From Mya arenaria (lineage: Eukaryota > Mollusca > Bivalvia > Myida > Myidae): a DNA stretch of 64,000 nt. The stretch is from assembly GCF_026914265.1 (NCBI RefSeq), contig NC_069126.1, forward strand, positions 72,830,219 to 72,894,218. Reading direction: 5' to 3'. A program made the translations under genes and the position numbers. Numbering within the stretch: position 1 is the first letter of the stretch; each line of letters starts with the position of its first letter. The notes beneath the pieces were generated by a model. It was not told the origin of the DNA and did not search any database. It was given only the letters and a program-made list of their open reading frames with translations. Below are positions 1-12,064 of this stretch, one piece after another.

Positions 1-561
1 TTGCAACTTAATAAATCTAATACATCCGTTTTAAAAGCATCTTGTTTAGATCTGCAACTCGAAGTAAGAGAAGATAAATTGAGTATCAATCTTTATGATA
101 AACGTGATGATTATAATTTTAAAATAATTAAATACCCTACTTTAGATGGAGATGTTCCTAGTTCACAATCATATAGTGTTTTTATTGCACAGTTGATAAG
201 ATTTGCTATATTATGTACAGATGTAAAAAAAATCAGCTCTCGTAGTAAACTTATGACGGAAAAACTTCTAAAACAGGGTTTCAGATATTATGAATTAAGG
301 AACACTTTCTCTAAATTTGTTAATGTTCATTATAATCTCATATCAAAGTACAAAAGTAGTCTTAAATCACTGATTGCTAATAGTACTTCTAATCTCGATT
401 TTTATTGTGATGTTTTAAAGAAAATTTGTAAAATTAAAATGTTTCCAGCAGGTAGATTGGCAGATAGACTCAGTGAATTACTTGGATTTTATTTAAACCG
501 TGAATATAAAGGCAATATTTTGAAGAGCACTTGCTTTCTAGATTTGAAGATGAATTCCTGA
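1..561 (+). CDS. 3' part of a reverse transcriptase-related retroelement protein (partial)
   Basis: The frame is open from the window edge to a stop at 561 (about 186 codons). It carries SINLYDKRDDYNF, then SYSVFIAQLIRFAILC and LLKQGFRYYELRNTFSKF, then NLISKY. I recognise this order (YDKRDDF.F, YG.YISQLIRFAR.C, KLL.QGYRYHKLR) as the region just downstream of the RT catalytic core in a retroelement family common in molluscs and cnidarians. Its layout resembles the thumb region of Penelope-like RTs, but I cannot fix the class. The catalytic YADD-type core would lie left of the window. No integrase or endonuclease domain is visible after it. It is probably a genomic copy of a mobile element rather than a host gene. 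Confidence 0.6.
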   Translation: MQLNKSNTSVLKASCLDLQLEVREDKLSINLYDKRDDYNFKIIKYPTLDGDVPSSQSYSVFIAQLIRFAILCTDVKKISSRSKLMTEKLLKQGFRYYELRNTFSKFVNVHYNLISKYKSSLKSLIANSTSNLDFYCDVLKKICKIKMFPAGRLADRLSELLGFYLNREYKGNILKSTCFLDLKMNS

Positions 562-2473
562 AACAAAATATAGGGTTGAATATAGCATCCTTGCATAACT
601 CAGCTTTCAGTCCTTTGATTTTATAATGATTTTGCTAATTCATGTTATCTGTAAAACCTTTTTTGGCTAGGTGGTTTTGGCTGACTCGGAGTGTTTTGGC
701 ATGTGATTTCATTTTCTTCAAATATTTTACATTTTCAAATCATTTGGAAGGAATAATTAGCTTATACATATCGCTTTTATTTTTGATAATGTTTTCTTTA
801 TTTCTTCCCAGTTGTGAACTCTATGATCACACAGTTTTAAACCTTTTATTTTATACGGCAGACTGTGTGTGATGTTTATAGTTTCAAACAATGACTGCAT
901 CGTACCATTGAAAAGTTTTTGCATTAGGTGCTCTGAATTGTATTCCTCCGTCTGCAGATAGGTCTCCAATCATAGAAGTACATGGGGTTTAACTAATAAG
1001 TTTTTTATTATTTGTTTTATTGTTAAGTTTCCTCAAGTTAATGCATACTTTGATAAGATTTTCCTTTTGCGTTCTATCTTTAATTAGGATTGTTGGGATA
1101 AGAATGAGGTTTTGTGCACTTAAACTGGTTTAAACCCCAGGTAAACTTACATGTTACTGACCGTTCTAAGGAGGTACCTAACAATCCTTGATAAACATAC
1201 TTAGTTTTTTATATATAGTATGTATGCACTATGCTGTTTGTGGAGTTTTGTGCTGGTCTTCTATGTTTCTTGTTTGTGATTTTGTGTTCTATATCTTTGG
1301 CGTTTACCCACCACCATTAAACCGGGTTTATGTTTAACCTTTTTGCTACTGAGCTTGTTTCTTTAGCTTTTCGCATAAATATTAATATGTAAAACATTTA
1401 AGTACTGGGCGGGTTGGGCGGGCATTTTTATTTCGATCCGCAAATCTCAAAGTTTACCATAAAACTGTGATTCACGATTCATTGACCGGATTAATATCGG
1501 TAAAAATTGTACCTTAAACTACCGTAAAATATCCTGAACCAGTCCGTCATAGCATTAACGGTAACGACCGAGTATTCCGATTGCTTAGCAACGTGACAAA
1601 CAACAATACACTTCAATCTCGCGAAATTGATAAAATCTATTTTTAATCAAAATGAATTAACTTATTTTGATAAATTGTGTCACTTTAACAAAATCTTATC
1701 AATTAAAACAATTTTTGTTCATGACGTCAGGCTTACAGTGAAACCTTGAAAAGGATCGCCAGTTGAAGAGATTTACAACTCGTACAACGTCAAGTAGTTT
1801 TCAAATGAATAAATTTCATGTTTTAATAATTAGGCTAAATACTATATAAAATATTTACAGATCTAATTAAATGCAATTTATCTGGCTTGATAAGAGGTCA
1901 AGAGGTTGAATTGTCGAGATGATACAAGTTTTGACTCGGGCCAAATATGTTATGGGTATTACAAAGTATCAACTTTTTAAGCACTGTTATTTATTGCCAC
2001 ATTTACTTTCAAATTTTCAGATAAAACAACCAGTATTGTTAATAACGATCGTTTCGGACTTTGGTGGCATTTAGTCGTTGGCATAATACCGGAATCGAAT
2101 ATCGAATATAAACACACACTGTATGTTTTGCAAATTCACGAACCAGAGAAAAAAGAACGGAACTAAAACCTAACTGCACTACAATAATTGTGTTTAGTAT
2201 AAAATTACACCTCTAAGCTTGATTCACCGTCTAATGTACATTCAATGTCTACATGTATCATGCTACACGTGGAACTATTTACATTTTCATTTTAATATTT
2301 TCGGTTTGTTTTTATCACTCCAATGTGTGTATAATTAATATTTCTACTATAACTCGTACATGTTGTTGTCTTAATCATGGTTCAAGTTGGATTTGATAAA
2401 GAAAAAAGAATATTGTCAGTTCTGTTTGATTGCAATATAACTGTAATCAATGACTCATGAAAATTGCGTTAAA
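562..2473. other. Noncoding AT-rich stretch, no gene seen
   Basis: No ORF here resembles a known protein, and the small open frames (such as 642-872) have low-complexity hydrophobic translations. The stretch holds one copy of a dispersed ~210-bp repeat (listed separately). The rest is unremarkable. Confidence 0.6.
1175..1388 (+). repeat. Dispersed ~210-bp repeat, copy A
   Basis: It begins tacctaacaatcct and contains tttggcgtttac, ccgggtttatgtttaa and ctttttgctactgagc, ending near gcataaatattaat. Two more copies lie at 5884-6100 and 25490-25659 in the same orientation. Edges are set by where the three copies stop matching. The family is unknown; no coding potential is visible. Confidence 0.7.
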
Positions 2474-2846
2474 GGGACACTCTTATTCTAAATCAATACA
2501 TACACATATATAACACTTACAAATTTTGAGTGATAAACTTTTAACTAATTACTAAATTATGCATTTATGGAAATATTTGATATTTACCACTCACTCAACA
2601 AGGTTGTAACCGTGTATTTAATAGCAGAAAGCGCAAAAACAATAAATGATTGGTGAATGCTAAAAGATTAACAGTGGTCTGCTGTAGTTTTATAAGGTTG
2701 AAATACCGTGTTGTATGCCAATTTCTTTCAAATTAACTCGGTATCATTCAAAAGAACAATTGTTTTCGACATTTATTCATCTTTTTTGGAAAATTAAGTC
2801 AATATTATTAATTGTGGTAAATCTTATTTGGGAGTAAGAGTGCATC
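2474..2846 (+). mobile_element. MITE family 1, copy 1 (full length)
   Basis: About 373 bp with imperfect terminal inverted repeats: GGGACACTCTTATTC at the left, and GGGAGTAAGAGTGCATC at the right (reverse complement GATGCACTCTTACTCCC). The inside is AT-rich and noncoding, with the landmark tttaatagcagaaagcgcaa. Related copies lie at 6256-6481 (inverted, truncated) and 36751-37122. A non-autonomous DNA transposon is the simplest reading; the superfamily was not determined. Confidence 0.7.
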
Positions 2847-5160
2847 TTAAACCAGTCAAAAGGTAGTACGAATGCATTCGTAATGTAATTTATTACTTTA
2901 TACTTGTCTAATACATTTTCTATTTTAAATCAGAACACTCATGGACATATTTGTCTTGATTTTTGTGTTGTGTTGTTTAAGATAAGTTATTAGCATAAAA
3001 AATTAAGAAATTTGAAACGAGTATGCAGGTTTCGATCACGGCACTTATTGCATAAACCCCAGTTTTTAAATCAGCAAACCTTAAAATAGTCTGGTTTTCA
3101 ATTTCAAATTTAGCGAGAGCTAATTTGGATTTTCTGAAATTGGAAGATACATTAATTTATTCTTCAGACAGTGCTATGATGCTTAAGGTACGATTAAACT
3201 CAAATGTTACTTGTTTCAAAGCGTATTCATAATAAGAAAAAATGTATCAAAACGACAAAAGCAGTGAATACTCTTTTCGCATGTATAGTGTATAAAGACG
3301 CTATGTGATAAATTATATGCATAGACACATTCATATAACATTAAGTGGGTTATGCGTGTTATCTTACGTAGGCACATAAGTTCATTGTTAACAAAAGATA
3401 CATTTCTAAAATATATCTTAAGAAAACAATATAAAGTCTGAAACAGGTACATGCGAATAAAGCTGTCCAAATCTTTTTATATGGCAGGTGAAAGAAAATA
3501 GATGTCTATTCACCTGTAGAAGAACTTAAAAATAAAGGTGAGAAGAAAGATTATTTACTTAGCATAAGTAACCTTCTTTCAATTCTATTTATGTCAGATT
3601 TTAGACTTACCTTTGTAATAAAATACTTGCTAATTTAAATGCATTTTCAATGATACACTGAATAGAACGGAGAGTTTGTAAAACTCAATACAGATTGATT
3701 ACATGCCCTATACATAAAAGTTATAAGTGATCTTATTTAGGAGTTTTACCTGTTCCCAAAATTTAAATTTAATAAACTGAATGAATAATGAAGACTATGA
3801 ATGGGTAACAATATCCGTATATTATTTGTAAAACAGTTTTACTTTGTATGCTTGTTAATGCACATGCCCATGTTTGCCCCTTATAAAGGAATTTGACAGA
3901 TTGCAAGTTTATCTCTGGAGGAGAGACTTTGTAAAAATCCCTGTGTCGAAGGTTTCCCAGGTATCTAAATTCCTGCACGAGGAATGATTTAGTGCGTGAC
4001 TTTATCTATCACATGAACCTGGACCAGAGCGTATTTGATGTGAAACATATTAAACGGATACAGCACCCTTGTAGAGCACACATTGGTTATCAACCTAAAG
4101 TGGACGCAGTCATGTGTCTCGCGATAAACATCGCAGGCCCACGGAATATTGTTGATCGAGACAACACCTGCCATTTGAAATATTAAAAAAATGACGATTG
4201 CCAACATGCAAGGACTAAAAATCTTACCATTCGAACAAAGTGCAATGAAAATACTCAGCCGAACTCGTCGGCTATAAAAATCGATAATTGATGTGTTTAA
4301 CAACAAGCATACCGTATATACGTACTAGAGAAAATATCCCAACGGCGTAATTTGACACATGTATCCGTTGAAGACGCACTAGTACTACAGCCGTCAGTCA
4401 GCGTCGGTTGTGTTTAAAACACAATACCCGGTGATCAAGAAGCTTACTCTGATTGCGCCCCTCATGACTGGAAGATAAGCATATCCAGACATATTCGCAA
4501 ATTTAAGCTTTACTAGCGGTGTACATTAACCAGATGATGTAAACAGTACGATTGTAATTGTCTAGAGCGCAAAAAATAAACCTGGTGTTCCGTTTGGAAG
4601 TGTCACAATGCTTATCGGAAACGAAAACATATAAAAATAATCATTGGCCTTAAGAAAATGTCATCATAAAAACGTTATAGTTTAAAACATACTTAAATAC
4701 AGTAGTCTACGGTCGATATTCGATAAAACTGATATATTATGTTTAACTGAAACTTAAGTAGCAATGATTAAAAAGCAGATTCCAACATTAAAAGAAACGC
4801 TTCAAAGCGGTACTAGAAATTCAGGTGGAGTAATATCCTATGTTCGAAATTATTGTGCAAGCTCTAATTTATGAGTATTGCAGCCAAACGACTCGTTGTT
4901 AAGTGTTAAATTAGCTGGAACGCAGTTTGGTCCTTATCTGAGTGCGCAACAAGCAAACACAAAGGACTTATCATTATTGCCAATATGCATAACACAATCG
5001 TAGGGATAAATCAATATTCTATGTTTCTAGACAATCTAAACTCTAGCACGGACGTTTTGCTTCATATTTTGTAGAGTTATTCAACCTTAATGTATTGGCG
5101 ATTTGTCGCCAAAGGGACAACACATCAAAGACAGTCGGTTTGACCGTGCTGCAAATTAAA
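2847..5160. other. Noncoding stretch, no gene supported
   Basis: Short overlapping open frames at 3989-4306 (minus) and 3992-4186 (plus) occupy the same DNA and match no family I know. No splice-framed exon stands out, and no repeat was traced elsewhere in the window. Confidence 0.5.
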
Positions 5161-5220
5161 TTACATATATATATCACGTGTTATATATATATATATATAT
5201 ATATATATAACACGTGATTT
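5161..5220. repeat. (TA)n palindrome bounded by CACGTG
   Basis: A TA run is flanked symmetrically by atcacgtgttatata and its reverse complement, so bases ~5173-5218 form a near-perfect palindrome with one CACGTG in each arm (5175 and 5211). Such DNA can extrude a cruciform. A third CACGTG lies about 235 bp further right, near 5451. Confidence 0.75.
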
Positions 5221-5344
5221 TATAACACCTAAATTAGAATTGCGTATTTTAAACTCAGATGTTTTTGGTTTTAACAATTTCCCGGTAATGCATCTGAATA
5301 CACTTATTTTATCATTATTTAACACTCGATTTGCAGATTTTAAA

Positions 5345-5428
5345 GAATAAAAAGGGGTTTTAGTGGGGTGCGAACCCACGCCTATTAAGTCAAGACATTT
5401 TTACCTAAATACCACGAGGACTATCATA
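5345..5428 (-). mobile_element. tRNA-headed SINE fragment
   Basis: Read on the minus strand, a box B-like GGTTCGCACCCC follows an A-box-like region (cgtggtatttaggt) at tRNA-like spacing. A relative on the plus strand at 25205-25300 shares TTGACTT..., GGCGT and GCACCCCACTAAAA. No complete tRNA cloverleaf forms, so this is a SINE head rather than a tRNA gene. Confidence 0.5.
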
Positions 5429-5883
5429 AATAAGCATACATTGATAAAATCACGTGATAATGTTTATCAACCAATCACGCTCTAACTGAGCTGATTACGC
5501 GAAAATGAAAATTGTCGTTTTCAAAACCTTTTTTGAGCAAATATGTTGTCTTGCTATAAAAAATAAGCGAGTCGGCAACTTTAAGGGTATAGTTCAACAA
5601 ATCTGAAAGTCTTTAGTTGTAATATTTATAGTATATGCTATACTTCTGGTGTTCTTTCTCTTACCTGAATCAAAATAAGTACGTTTTTATAGTAAACACC
5701 ATTGCTAAAATCAATAAGTTTGTATTGAATATAACTTTTCACTTCGACACATACTTTCTTTCTGTTTTGTTATTAGACTGAATATATCTACAGAAAATTT
5801 TCACGTACAATGATTCTTTGAAGTGTGTCACCGAAACATTTTTAAACCTTTTGTACCTGATTAAGATAAGACTATTAAGTTAT

Positions 5884-6100
5884 TACCTAACAATCCTAGA
5901 TAAACACACCTTTCCTAAATAGTATATATGTACTGTGTTTTTTGTGGAGTTTTGTGCTGTTGTTCCATGTTTCTGTTTTGTGATTGTTTTTTTTTTTGTG
6001 TTCTGTGTCTTTGGCGTTTACCCTGTGTCATTAAACAGGGTTTATGTTTAAACTTTTTGCTACAGGGCTTGTTTCTGTAGGTTTTTTCATATTAATATTA
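5884..6100 (+). repeat. Dispersed ~210-bp repeat, copy B
   Basis: It matches copy A (1175-1388) from tacctaacaatcct through ggcgtttaccc and gggtttatgtttaaactt to gcttgtttctgta. It has a longer T-run in the middle. Confidence 0.7.
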
Positions 6101-6255
6101 CAAAAGTAAATTTCAAAGATTGAGTGATTTCCTTTTCGCTCCCTGTAGTTTCGAGTTGTACTGGATGTCCTATGTAATGAGTTCTGTATAATTGTAAATA
6201 ACTATCATCGTAGAATGAATTTGAATTTTATTTGATATTTCTTATTTACTTAAAT

Positions 6256-6481
6256 ATGCACTCTTACTCCCTAGGGGATTTACCACATTTAATAATGTTG
6301 CTTTAATATTCCAAAAAGTATGAATAAATGTCAAAAACAATAGTTCTTATGAAGGATACCAAGTTTAATTTGAAAGAAATACGGTATTTCTACCTTATGA
6401 GACTATAGCAGACCATAGTAAATCTTTTGGCATTCACCAATCATTCAATATTTTTGCGCTTTCTGCTATTAAATACATTAT
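6256..6481 (-). mobile_element. MITE family 1, copy 2 (inverted, truncated)
   Basis: It is the reverse complement of the distal ~225 bp of the MITE at 2474-2846. It starts with the terminal repeat tgcactcttactccc and breaks off just after gcgctttctgctattaaata. About 145 bp of the family's proximal end is missing. Confidence 0.7.
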
Positions 6482-7020
6482 CATTTATTTGTGCACTTGT
6501 TTACAAATAAGCTTTTTCATGCAGATTCGCTTCCCCCAAAACACCACTTGATGGAATTCGTTGTCAACGGTCACTTCGGTACAGGTGCAGATGGTATGAA
6601 GTATATACAAAATAAAATGCTGTTGTTGTCGAAACAATATCCATACATGACATTACAGGCCTCAAGTTATGTTATTAATAAAAGGGTAAATGAACAGCGC
6701 ATTAAGTTGTATAACCGTTACAGTAAAGAAAGACGTCAATAAGCATCTACGATTTCATTATGTCTACTATATATTTATGATACCTTAAGTATAATCGTAT
6801 TCATCTCATGGTTTAATATTCAGCACTGCCACATAATGTCTCGTCGGCGTCTGTCCGAGTGTGTGGTGAACAGGAAAACCTCATTGAGTATTTCCCTACA
6901 GTTCAGAATAAAATGTGTTTTGTCGGCTTATTACATCTACATTAAATGAACTGGCATTATCTTGTTCACTTTAAGCTAAAGTTTTATGCTGTTTCAGAGT
7001 TGCTAGATGAACTATACTCA

Positions 7021-8343
7021 ATGTCCGTGCGTGTGTCGGAGGTGTTAGACCAGCTGGGTTACAGTGAGTCCATGGTGAGATATCGGTGTGAAGCGACTGA
7101 ACGGTTGGATAGGCTACTTAACAGACACCGGACGGACTACTTAGGGATCACTATTGGCAGTAAGCAAGAGGGCTATTGTTGCCCCTTTGAGAGTGATAGA
7201 GACGTGATGTTTATCCACGAAACAGTCGTATGTAGACTGCAAGAAGATGGAACCAGCTCATTGCCTGACACTCTCACCGAGTTCATCATGGATAATAAGT
7301 ACTGCAACCCTGGGTATTACAGACTGGAACTTATACGCAAGGCTAAAGAAGAAGATTCCAATATAACAGCTGCATTGGTTGTACACAGCAATGGAAGAGC
7401 GTATGTCTCTAGCCATAAATACACATACCTTCTTCGTAAGTCTTTTAACCTCAACACCGTATCAGGCCCTGCGTTGACAGAATGTAACGATTATCAAAGT
7501 TGGGACTATGTCTTTGCATTACCTTGCACCAGTCAAAAACAACTGCTCTCCGAGTGGATAAACAGACCCAGGTACCACAACTGGCCTTCGCCGGAGCTGA
7601 TACAGGAAATACCACAGCTACCAGCATTCTTAGTTCCTGTTGGTTGTAAGAGCAGTGAAAATAAACACATGGAATGGAGAGTGTGCTTCATAGGTGAACT
7701 AAAACTCACGGAAAGTTTCATGGAATCTCAGTATAAATTATACATTTTACTTAAATATATTAACAAACATGTGCTTAAGCCTGTTTGTAAGGATATGTCA
7801 TCCTTCATTATGAAGAATGTTGTATTCTGGTATGTTGAATCTACTTCCCGTGAATCGTTTTCGATTCATAATCTGGTTGTTAATATCATTTCCTGCGTAA
7901 AAGTGCTACAACAATCAATCAGAGATAACTTCCTTCCCTATTACATGATCCCGGACAGGAACCTCCTTAGAGGCAGAATTAACCTGACACAACGTCATCA
8001 CCTGATTGCTAAGCTAGACATGCTGATACAAGAAGGTCCCCTTGTGATAATGAGATGCCCTAAAGTGCGTTTAGCCTTGCAGATGCATTCAGCTGAACTG
8101 ATAAAGCAGGGGCTATGGAGGGTCAAGCTCGAGAAGCTGTGGGTGGAGATGTGGAACATGTGGTGGGCTTACTGCTTACCTGGAATAGAGGTGGAGGAGA
8201 TGTTTAGGCAGGCAGGAAGATCTCATAGCTTCATCAATGTATGGCAAGAGATGAATGACTTGGTATGGCCACAGTGGAGACTATACCAGGGACAAGATTT
8301 TCCGACCATATACAGACGAAAAATACTAATTGCACTAAAATAA
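7021..8343 (+). CDS. Mab-21 domain protein, cGAS-like nucleotidyltransferase family
   Basis: A 440-aa open frame from the ATG at 7021. The N-terminal half has the nucleotidyltransferase signature GS (ITIGSKQEG), followed about 10 residues later by the paired acidic site SDRDVMF. A third acid is probably the D in SWDYVFALPC. The C-terminal half has the Mab-21 hallmarks SEWINRPRYHNWPS, LVPVGCKSS, MEWRVCFIGELKL and NVVFWYVE, then YYMIPDRNLL. This layout is typical of the Mab-21/cGLR families expanded in bivalves, whose members can sense nucleic acid and make cyclic dinucleotides; activity here is inference. A 3' splice site (tgtttcag, ending 6997) sits just upstream in the open frame, so 7021 may be an internal methionine with an earlier exon further left. 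The stop at 8343 ends the domain cleanly. No frame break is seen. Confidence 0.88.
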   Translation: MSVRVSEVLDQLGYSESMVRYRCEATERLDRLLNRHRTDYLGITIGSKQEGYCCPFESDRDVMFIHETVVCRLQEDGTSSLPDTLTEFIMDNKYCNPGYYRLELIRKAKEEDSNITAALVVHSNGRAYVSSHKYTYLLRKSFNLNTVSGPALTECNDYQSWDYVFALPCTSQKQLLSEWINRPRYHNWPSPELIQEIPQLPAFLVPVGCKSSENKHMEWRVCFIGELKLTESFMESQYKLYILLKYINKHVLKPVCKDMSSFIMKNVVFWYVESTSRESFSIHNLVVNIISCVKVLQQSIRDNFLPYYMIPDRNLLRGRINLTQRHHLIAKLDMLIQEGPLVIMRCPKVRLALQMHSAELIKQGLWRVKLEKLWVEMWNMWWAYCLPGIEVEEMFRQAGRSHSFINVWQEMNDLVWPQWRLYQGQDFPTIYRRKILIALK

Positions 8344-8702
8344 TGATGTGGCAAATGTTAAGATGACCAAAGCATATAATACATCAGCACCAAGTATGAC
8401 CATAACTTATAATGGATTTTTGTACGACGTTTTTAGACTTCAACTATGATATGCAATGCTTTTGATCCGCTTGTTTTGTAATGGAGTGTAAGGCTTACTT
8501 ACTGCTTAGTATACATATATGTTCTATATTATCGGAACCATTATTGCATGATGTGTACGAAAACACTCTAAATCTTTTATTCAAGTTTATTGTTTTCACG
8601 TTTTCATTTCTTTATTTGTATAAAGAGGCCGATGATTTTTCCATTTACAGTTAGTTATTAGCCAATGAAAAGCATTTCATGTTTGGTCAATAGCTTTTAT
8701 CA
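8344..8702. other. 3' flank of the Mab-21 gene, no further gene
   Basis: AT-rich sequence between the Mab-21 stop and the LINE fragment. No clear AATAAA occurs in the first 200 bases, so the 3' end of the transcript is not defined. Confidence 0.4.
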
Positions 8703-9665
8703 ATGTTTATTGATGCCGTTCTCCCCGTTTTATCGTATTGGGGGGGAAACTTTTCTCAACGTAGCCATTTCAAAACTGGTTTGTGCAGTTTTTGTCACTT
8801 TATAGCGATAATTGAAAGGCGGGAAAGGGTGTTTCTATGTCATTTATACGAAGACATTCATAGGTCGACACTGAGTAAATTTAGATTTAGTGAAGCCCTT
8901 CTACGAATTGAAACTGACAGATATAAAAACTTACCTGTTAAAGCTAGAAAATGCCCTTTTTGTGATACTGTAGAAAATGAGTCTCATGTTATCGTTGATT
9001 GTAAAGAATATGATGATTACTGTGTGTCATTGTTTGCTAAGGCCGTTGAAACTGATAACTTATTTCTAACTATGAGTAATACTGAAAAGTTGAAATTTAT
9101 ACCCTGTCATTCTGCATTGCTACGACTTGCTGCCAAAACCTGTGATTTTAAACTCAAACAGTTGTATCTGTGTAAACAGTCATTGCGGTCATGTATATAC
9201 TTTTGAGTGTGTAGATGTTTGTTTATTGTACTTTGTGATGGCTATATTTTAAAACGTCACACAAATGATATTGGTTCCTTATTATTAGGTGAACCTTCTA
9301 TAAACTGGTCTATTATTCCAAGTTCACCTACCTATTTTAGTGTTTCTGGGAGCTTTTGTCAGTAATAAGTCGGGTGTTTCACTTTTTCTATAAGCTGTAA
9401 CAGCAAATCTTATTTTCATTGATGGACGAAAATTGTTTGTGTGGCATATTTATGTTTAATCTGTAAGTACAGTTGTTTTTATCAGTCAGCATCAGTGACA
9501 TATTTTATAACAATAAATACTTTATTTTGTGATAATATGTTCTGTAAATATGTCAAATAGTTCCTTGTAATTCTGTATAGAATGGCCATATGTTTTATAT
9601 ATTGCATGGAATTTTTAGTATGTTTATGGACGAGACTCAAATAAAGGTATAATAAAAATAATAAT
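8703..9665 (+). mobile_element. 3' end of an APE-type LINE (ORF2 C-terminus plus 3' UTR)
   Basis: An open frame to 9206 contains FRFSEALLRIETDRYKNLP, then KCPFCDTVENESHVIVDC, a CxxC...HxxxxC finger typical of the end of ORF2 in jockey/CR1-like LINEs. The 3' UTR runs to aataaaggtataataaaaataa near 9640-9665, a simple A-rich tail expected of a LINE. RT and endonuclease are absent, so this is a 5'-truncated copy. The left edge is approximate. It lies downstream of the Mab-21 gene in the same orientation. Confidence 0.75.
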
Positions 9666-10164
9666 ATAATTCGTCTTGGGAACTATCATTAGTCTAAATA
9701 ATATATTAAACAGTTCATGAATCAAATTTAACTTATATTAAAGTTAAAACACTATTCAGTAACATTTCACATTTTATATGATATCGCAGTTCAAATAAGT
9801 TTTTATTTGTTCTTATATCAAAAACTTAAAACAAGTTATGGCTTTAATTCTCTGATCAAAATGTACATGTTAAACATGCAACCACGATATGAATAATACA
9901 TCTCAAACTAGTTTTCTTTTTTTTTCTTTTTCCCCTTTAAATATATTGACATCTGGCCATCCGTACAATAAACATCAACATCATAATAACAGGTGACGAA
10001 CAAAATAAGGTGCCCAAGCATTAGTCATTTTTCTTGAATAAATTTTAATTACACTGTAAAACCCACTATCCTAACACTTTATTAAATATGTATTTTAATG
10101 AAGTATCAACAAGGTGACAAGTCTATATTTGAATTATTGATGTTTATGATACTTATCTGAATAA
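9666..10164. other. Noncoding, nothing recognised
   Basis: AT-rich sequence with a short pyrimidine run near 9910-9935. No gene or repeat supported. Confidence 0.5.
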
Positions 10165-10880
10165 ACAGTATAGTTTGTCGTGTCCGGGCCGTACCTTTGT
10201 CTTGCACAGGGATATTTTAAAATGAATTAGCACATGAGTTCGGTACATAAATACGACGTGTCGGCTGCAAAACCCACATCCCTACCTCAAAAGTCAAGGC
10301 CTTTCTTTGAGTTTAGTCAATATGGACTGCTGCATAAACGCTGTACAGCTGGTCGGGTACAGTCTGTAACCTTCTCATGGATATAACGACGACGTGTCTC
10401 TCGCAAGACCTACGTTTCCACCTTTAAAGATCAGATCAAACTTACAAGTAAACCTTACGGAATGCTGAACAATTGATTATACAGTATTAAGTCGCGTCAA
10501 GGCTGTAAAATGCACGGAGGGATTTAAAATGACACATGTGCTTGGAACAAAATGGCGATGTGTCGCGTTAAAGACGTATGACCCTAAATGAAATGCAACG
10601 TAACACTAATCATAAAGAAGTTCTGCATATATGCACAACATTTAGAGTATAGTTGATCGTGTCCGGGCTGTATCATGGTGCACGGAGATATTTTATAATG
10701 AAATAGCACATGAGTTCGGTACATAAAGACGACGTGTCGTCTGCAAAACCAACATCCCTACCTCAAAAGTCAAGGCCTTTCTTTGCGTTTAGTCAATATG
10801 GACTGCTGCATAAACGTATAACGTATAACGCACGCTGTATAGCACATGTGTTCGGGAAACGGGGAAATAAGGACGACGTG
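10165..10880 (+). repeat. Degenerate tandem repeat, 'cgtgtccgggc' family
   Basis: Units start near cgtgtccgggccgta and run through gatattttaaaatgaa, gcacatgagttcggtacataaa and gacgtgtcg to ccctacctcaaaagtcaagg. The clearest pair is 10178-10345 against 10655-10815; more diverged copies lie between. A related unit is at 53555-53690, and the 53.9-56.0 kb satellite shares tgtccgggcc and tccatacctcaaag. The ORF at 10710-10970 is only a readable frame through this repeat. Confidence 0.65.
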
Positions 10881-12064
10881 TTATGTACAAGACCCTTAAC
10901 GACAACCATTATGGGGCCGACATATGCTTGTACGCTGTTTCTGATTGTAGGCATATTAGTAATTGCATAATATATTGAACTATGTGGCATTTTGGGGCAT
11001 TCGCCACCAACGGTGACAGCTTGGCATTTACAGAAAGGTTTGATTGAGGTGGAGTGCAGTACAAAGGTTATTTGGGCATTGTATTCTAATTTTGTGTAAA
11101 GATATATCTTACTAAGTAGAAATGCATGTGTTTGAACCATGACACTGTCTCTGGTATTTCTAATGTAAATGCCATTTGTTCCATTTTTATCTCTTCTTAC
11201 CAATTTCCAGAAAAGCCCATGCGTCTTTTGTGACAGTCGACCGTGCATCCGTAAACAATTGCTTGCATGACTGGGTTATGACCCACTATATTATAAACAC
11301 AATTAAATCTTCGGTGTTGATAGTATCTAAATCAAACTTGAACGGAAGTTAGAAATCTATGAGAGCTGGGTTCCTTTCAAAAAATAGAAAAATCGAAGTG
11401 GATATTGCCCTTGAAATTGTCAAACGCGCTAACATGCACTTTGTAAGCACAATGAAGCCTCCGTTTTATCCGATCATCACTGTGTTATGACCAAAAATAT
11501 TATAAACGCAATAGTCTTTAGACACTGGTACGGCTACTGCTTACTTCAAAAGCTTCTGCCTCCTCATCTTGTTCACACCAGTAGGTGTCTGGTTGTTGGT
11601 GACTTTGTAAAAAATATTTAGGATACGCGGTATAAAGGCATATGTGTTTTGGTCGGTGTTGTTTTTCACCTTTCTACAAATGAAAGTGATAATGATAAAA
11701 TTAAATTTAAAGATAATGGTTTGGGAAAAGGAATATGTGAATATGTAGAGACGAGTTGTCTCACGTTGTCCATAGGTCAATTCATTATGCTTAAAGAAAG
11801 TAAATGCTTATTGCAAGATAAGTTTTTAAAAATACATTTTAGCTATTGTGGTGTAACAAAGAGCTATTCAAAATAAAAATATTAATGTCTTATGTTTAGC
11901 TTATAACTTTAGTAAAATAATATCGTGAAAATTGATTGGTGATACAAAATAGATATTTCCTTCTTAAAAGTCCACATAATCTCGTTCTTTTTGTTTACTT
12001 AAATCTTATTTAATATATAAAGATAATAAAACAGCATTATATTAATCACTATCCTTGGCACGAT
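10881..12064. other. Noncoding, no gene supported
   Basis: Short frames on both strands (10793-11248 minus, 11649-11876 plus) overlap repeats or lack family features. Segments near 11270-11290 and 11485-11515 (tgttatgaccaaaaatattataaacgc and relatives) repeat each other weakly. Confidence 0.4.

Noticed and set aside
6491-6742. 83-aa ORF before the Mab-21 gene
   Set aside because: It starts at the broken edge of a MITE and shows no family features or convincing splice sites. It was not accepted as an upstream Mab-21 exon.
10710-11248. ORFs on both strands near 10.7-11.2 kb
   Set aside because: They read through a degenerate tandem repeat whose other copies are not open in the same frame.
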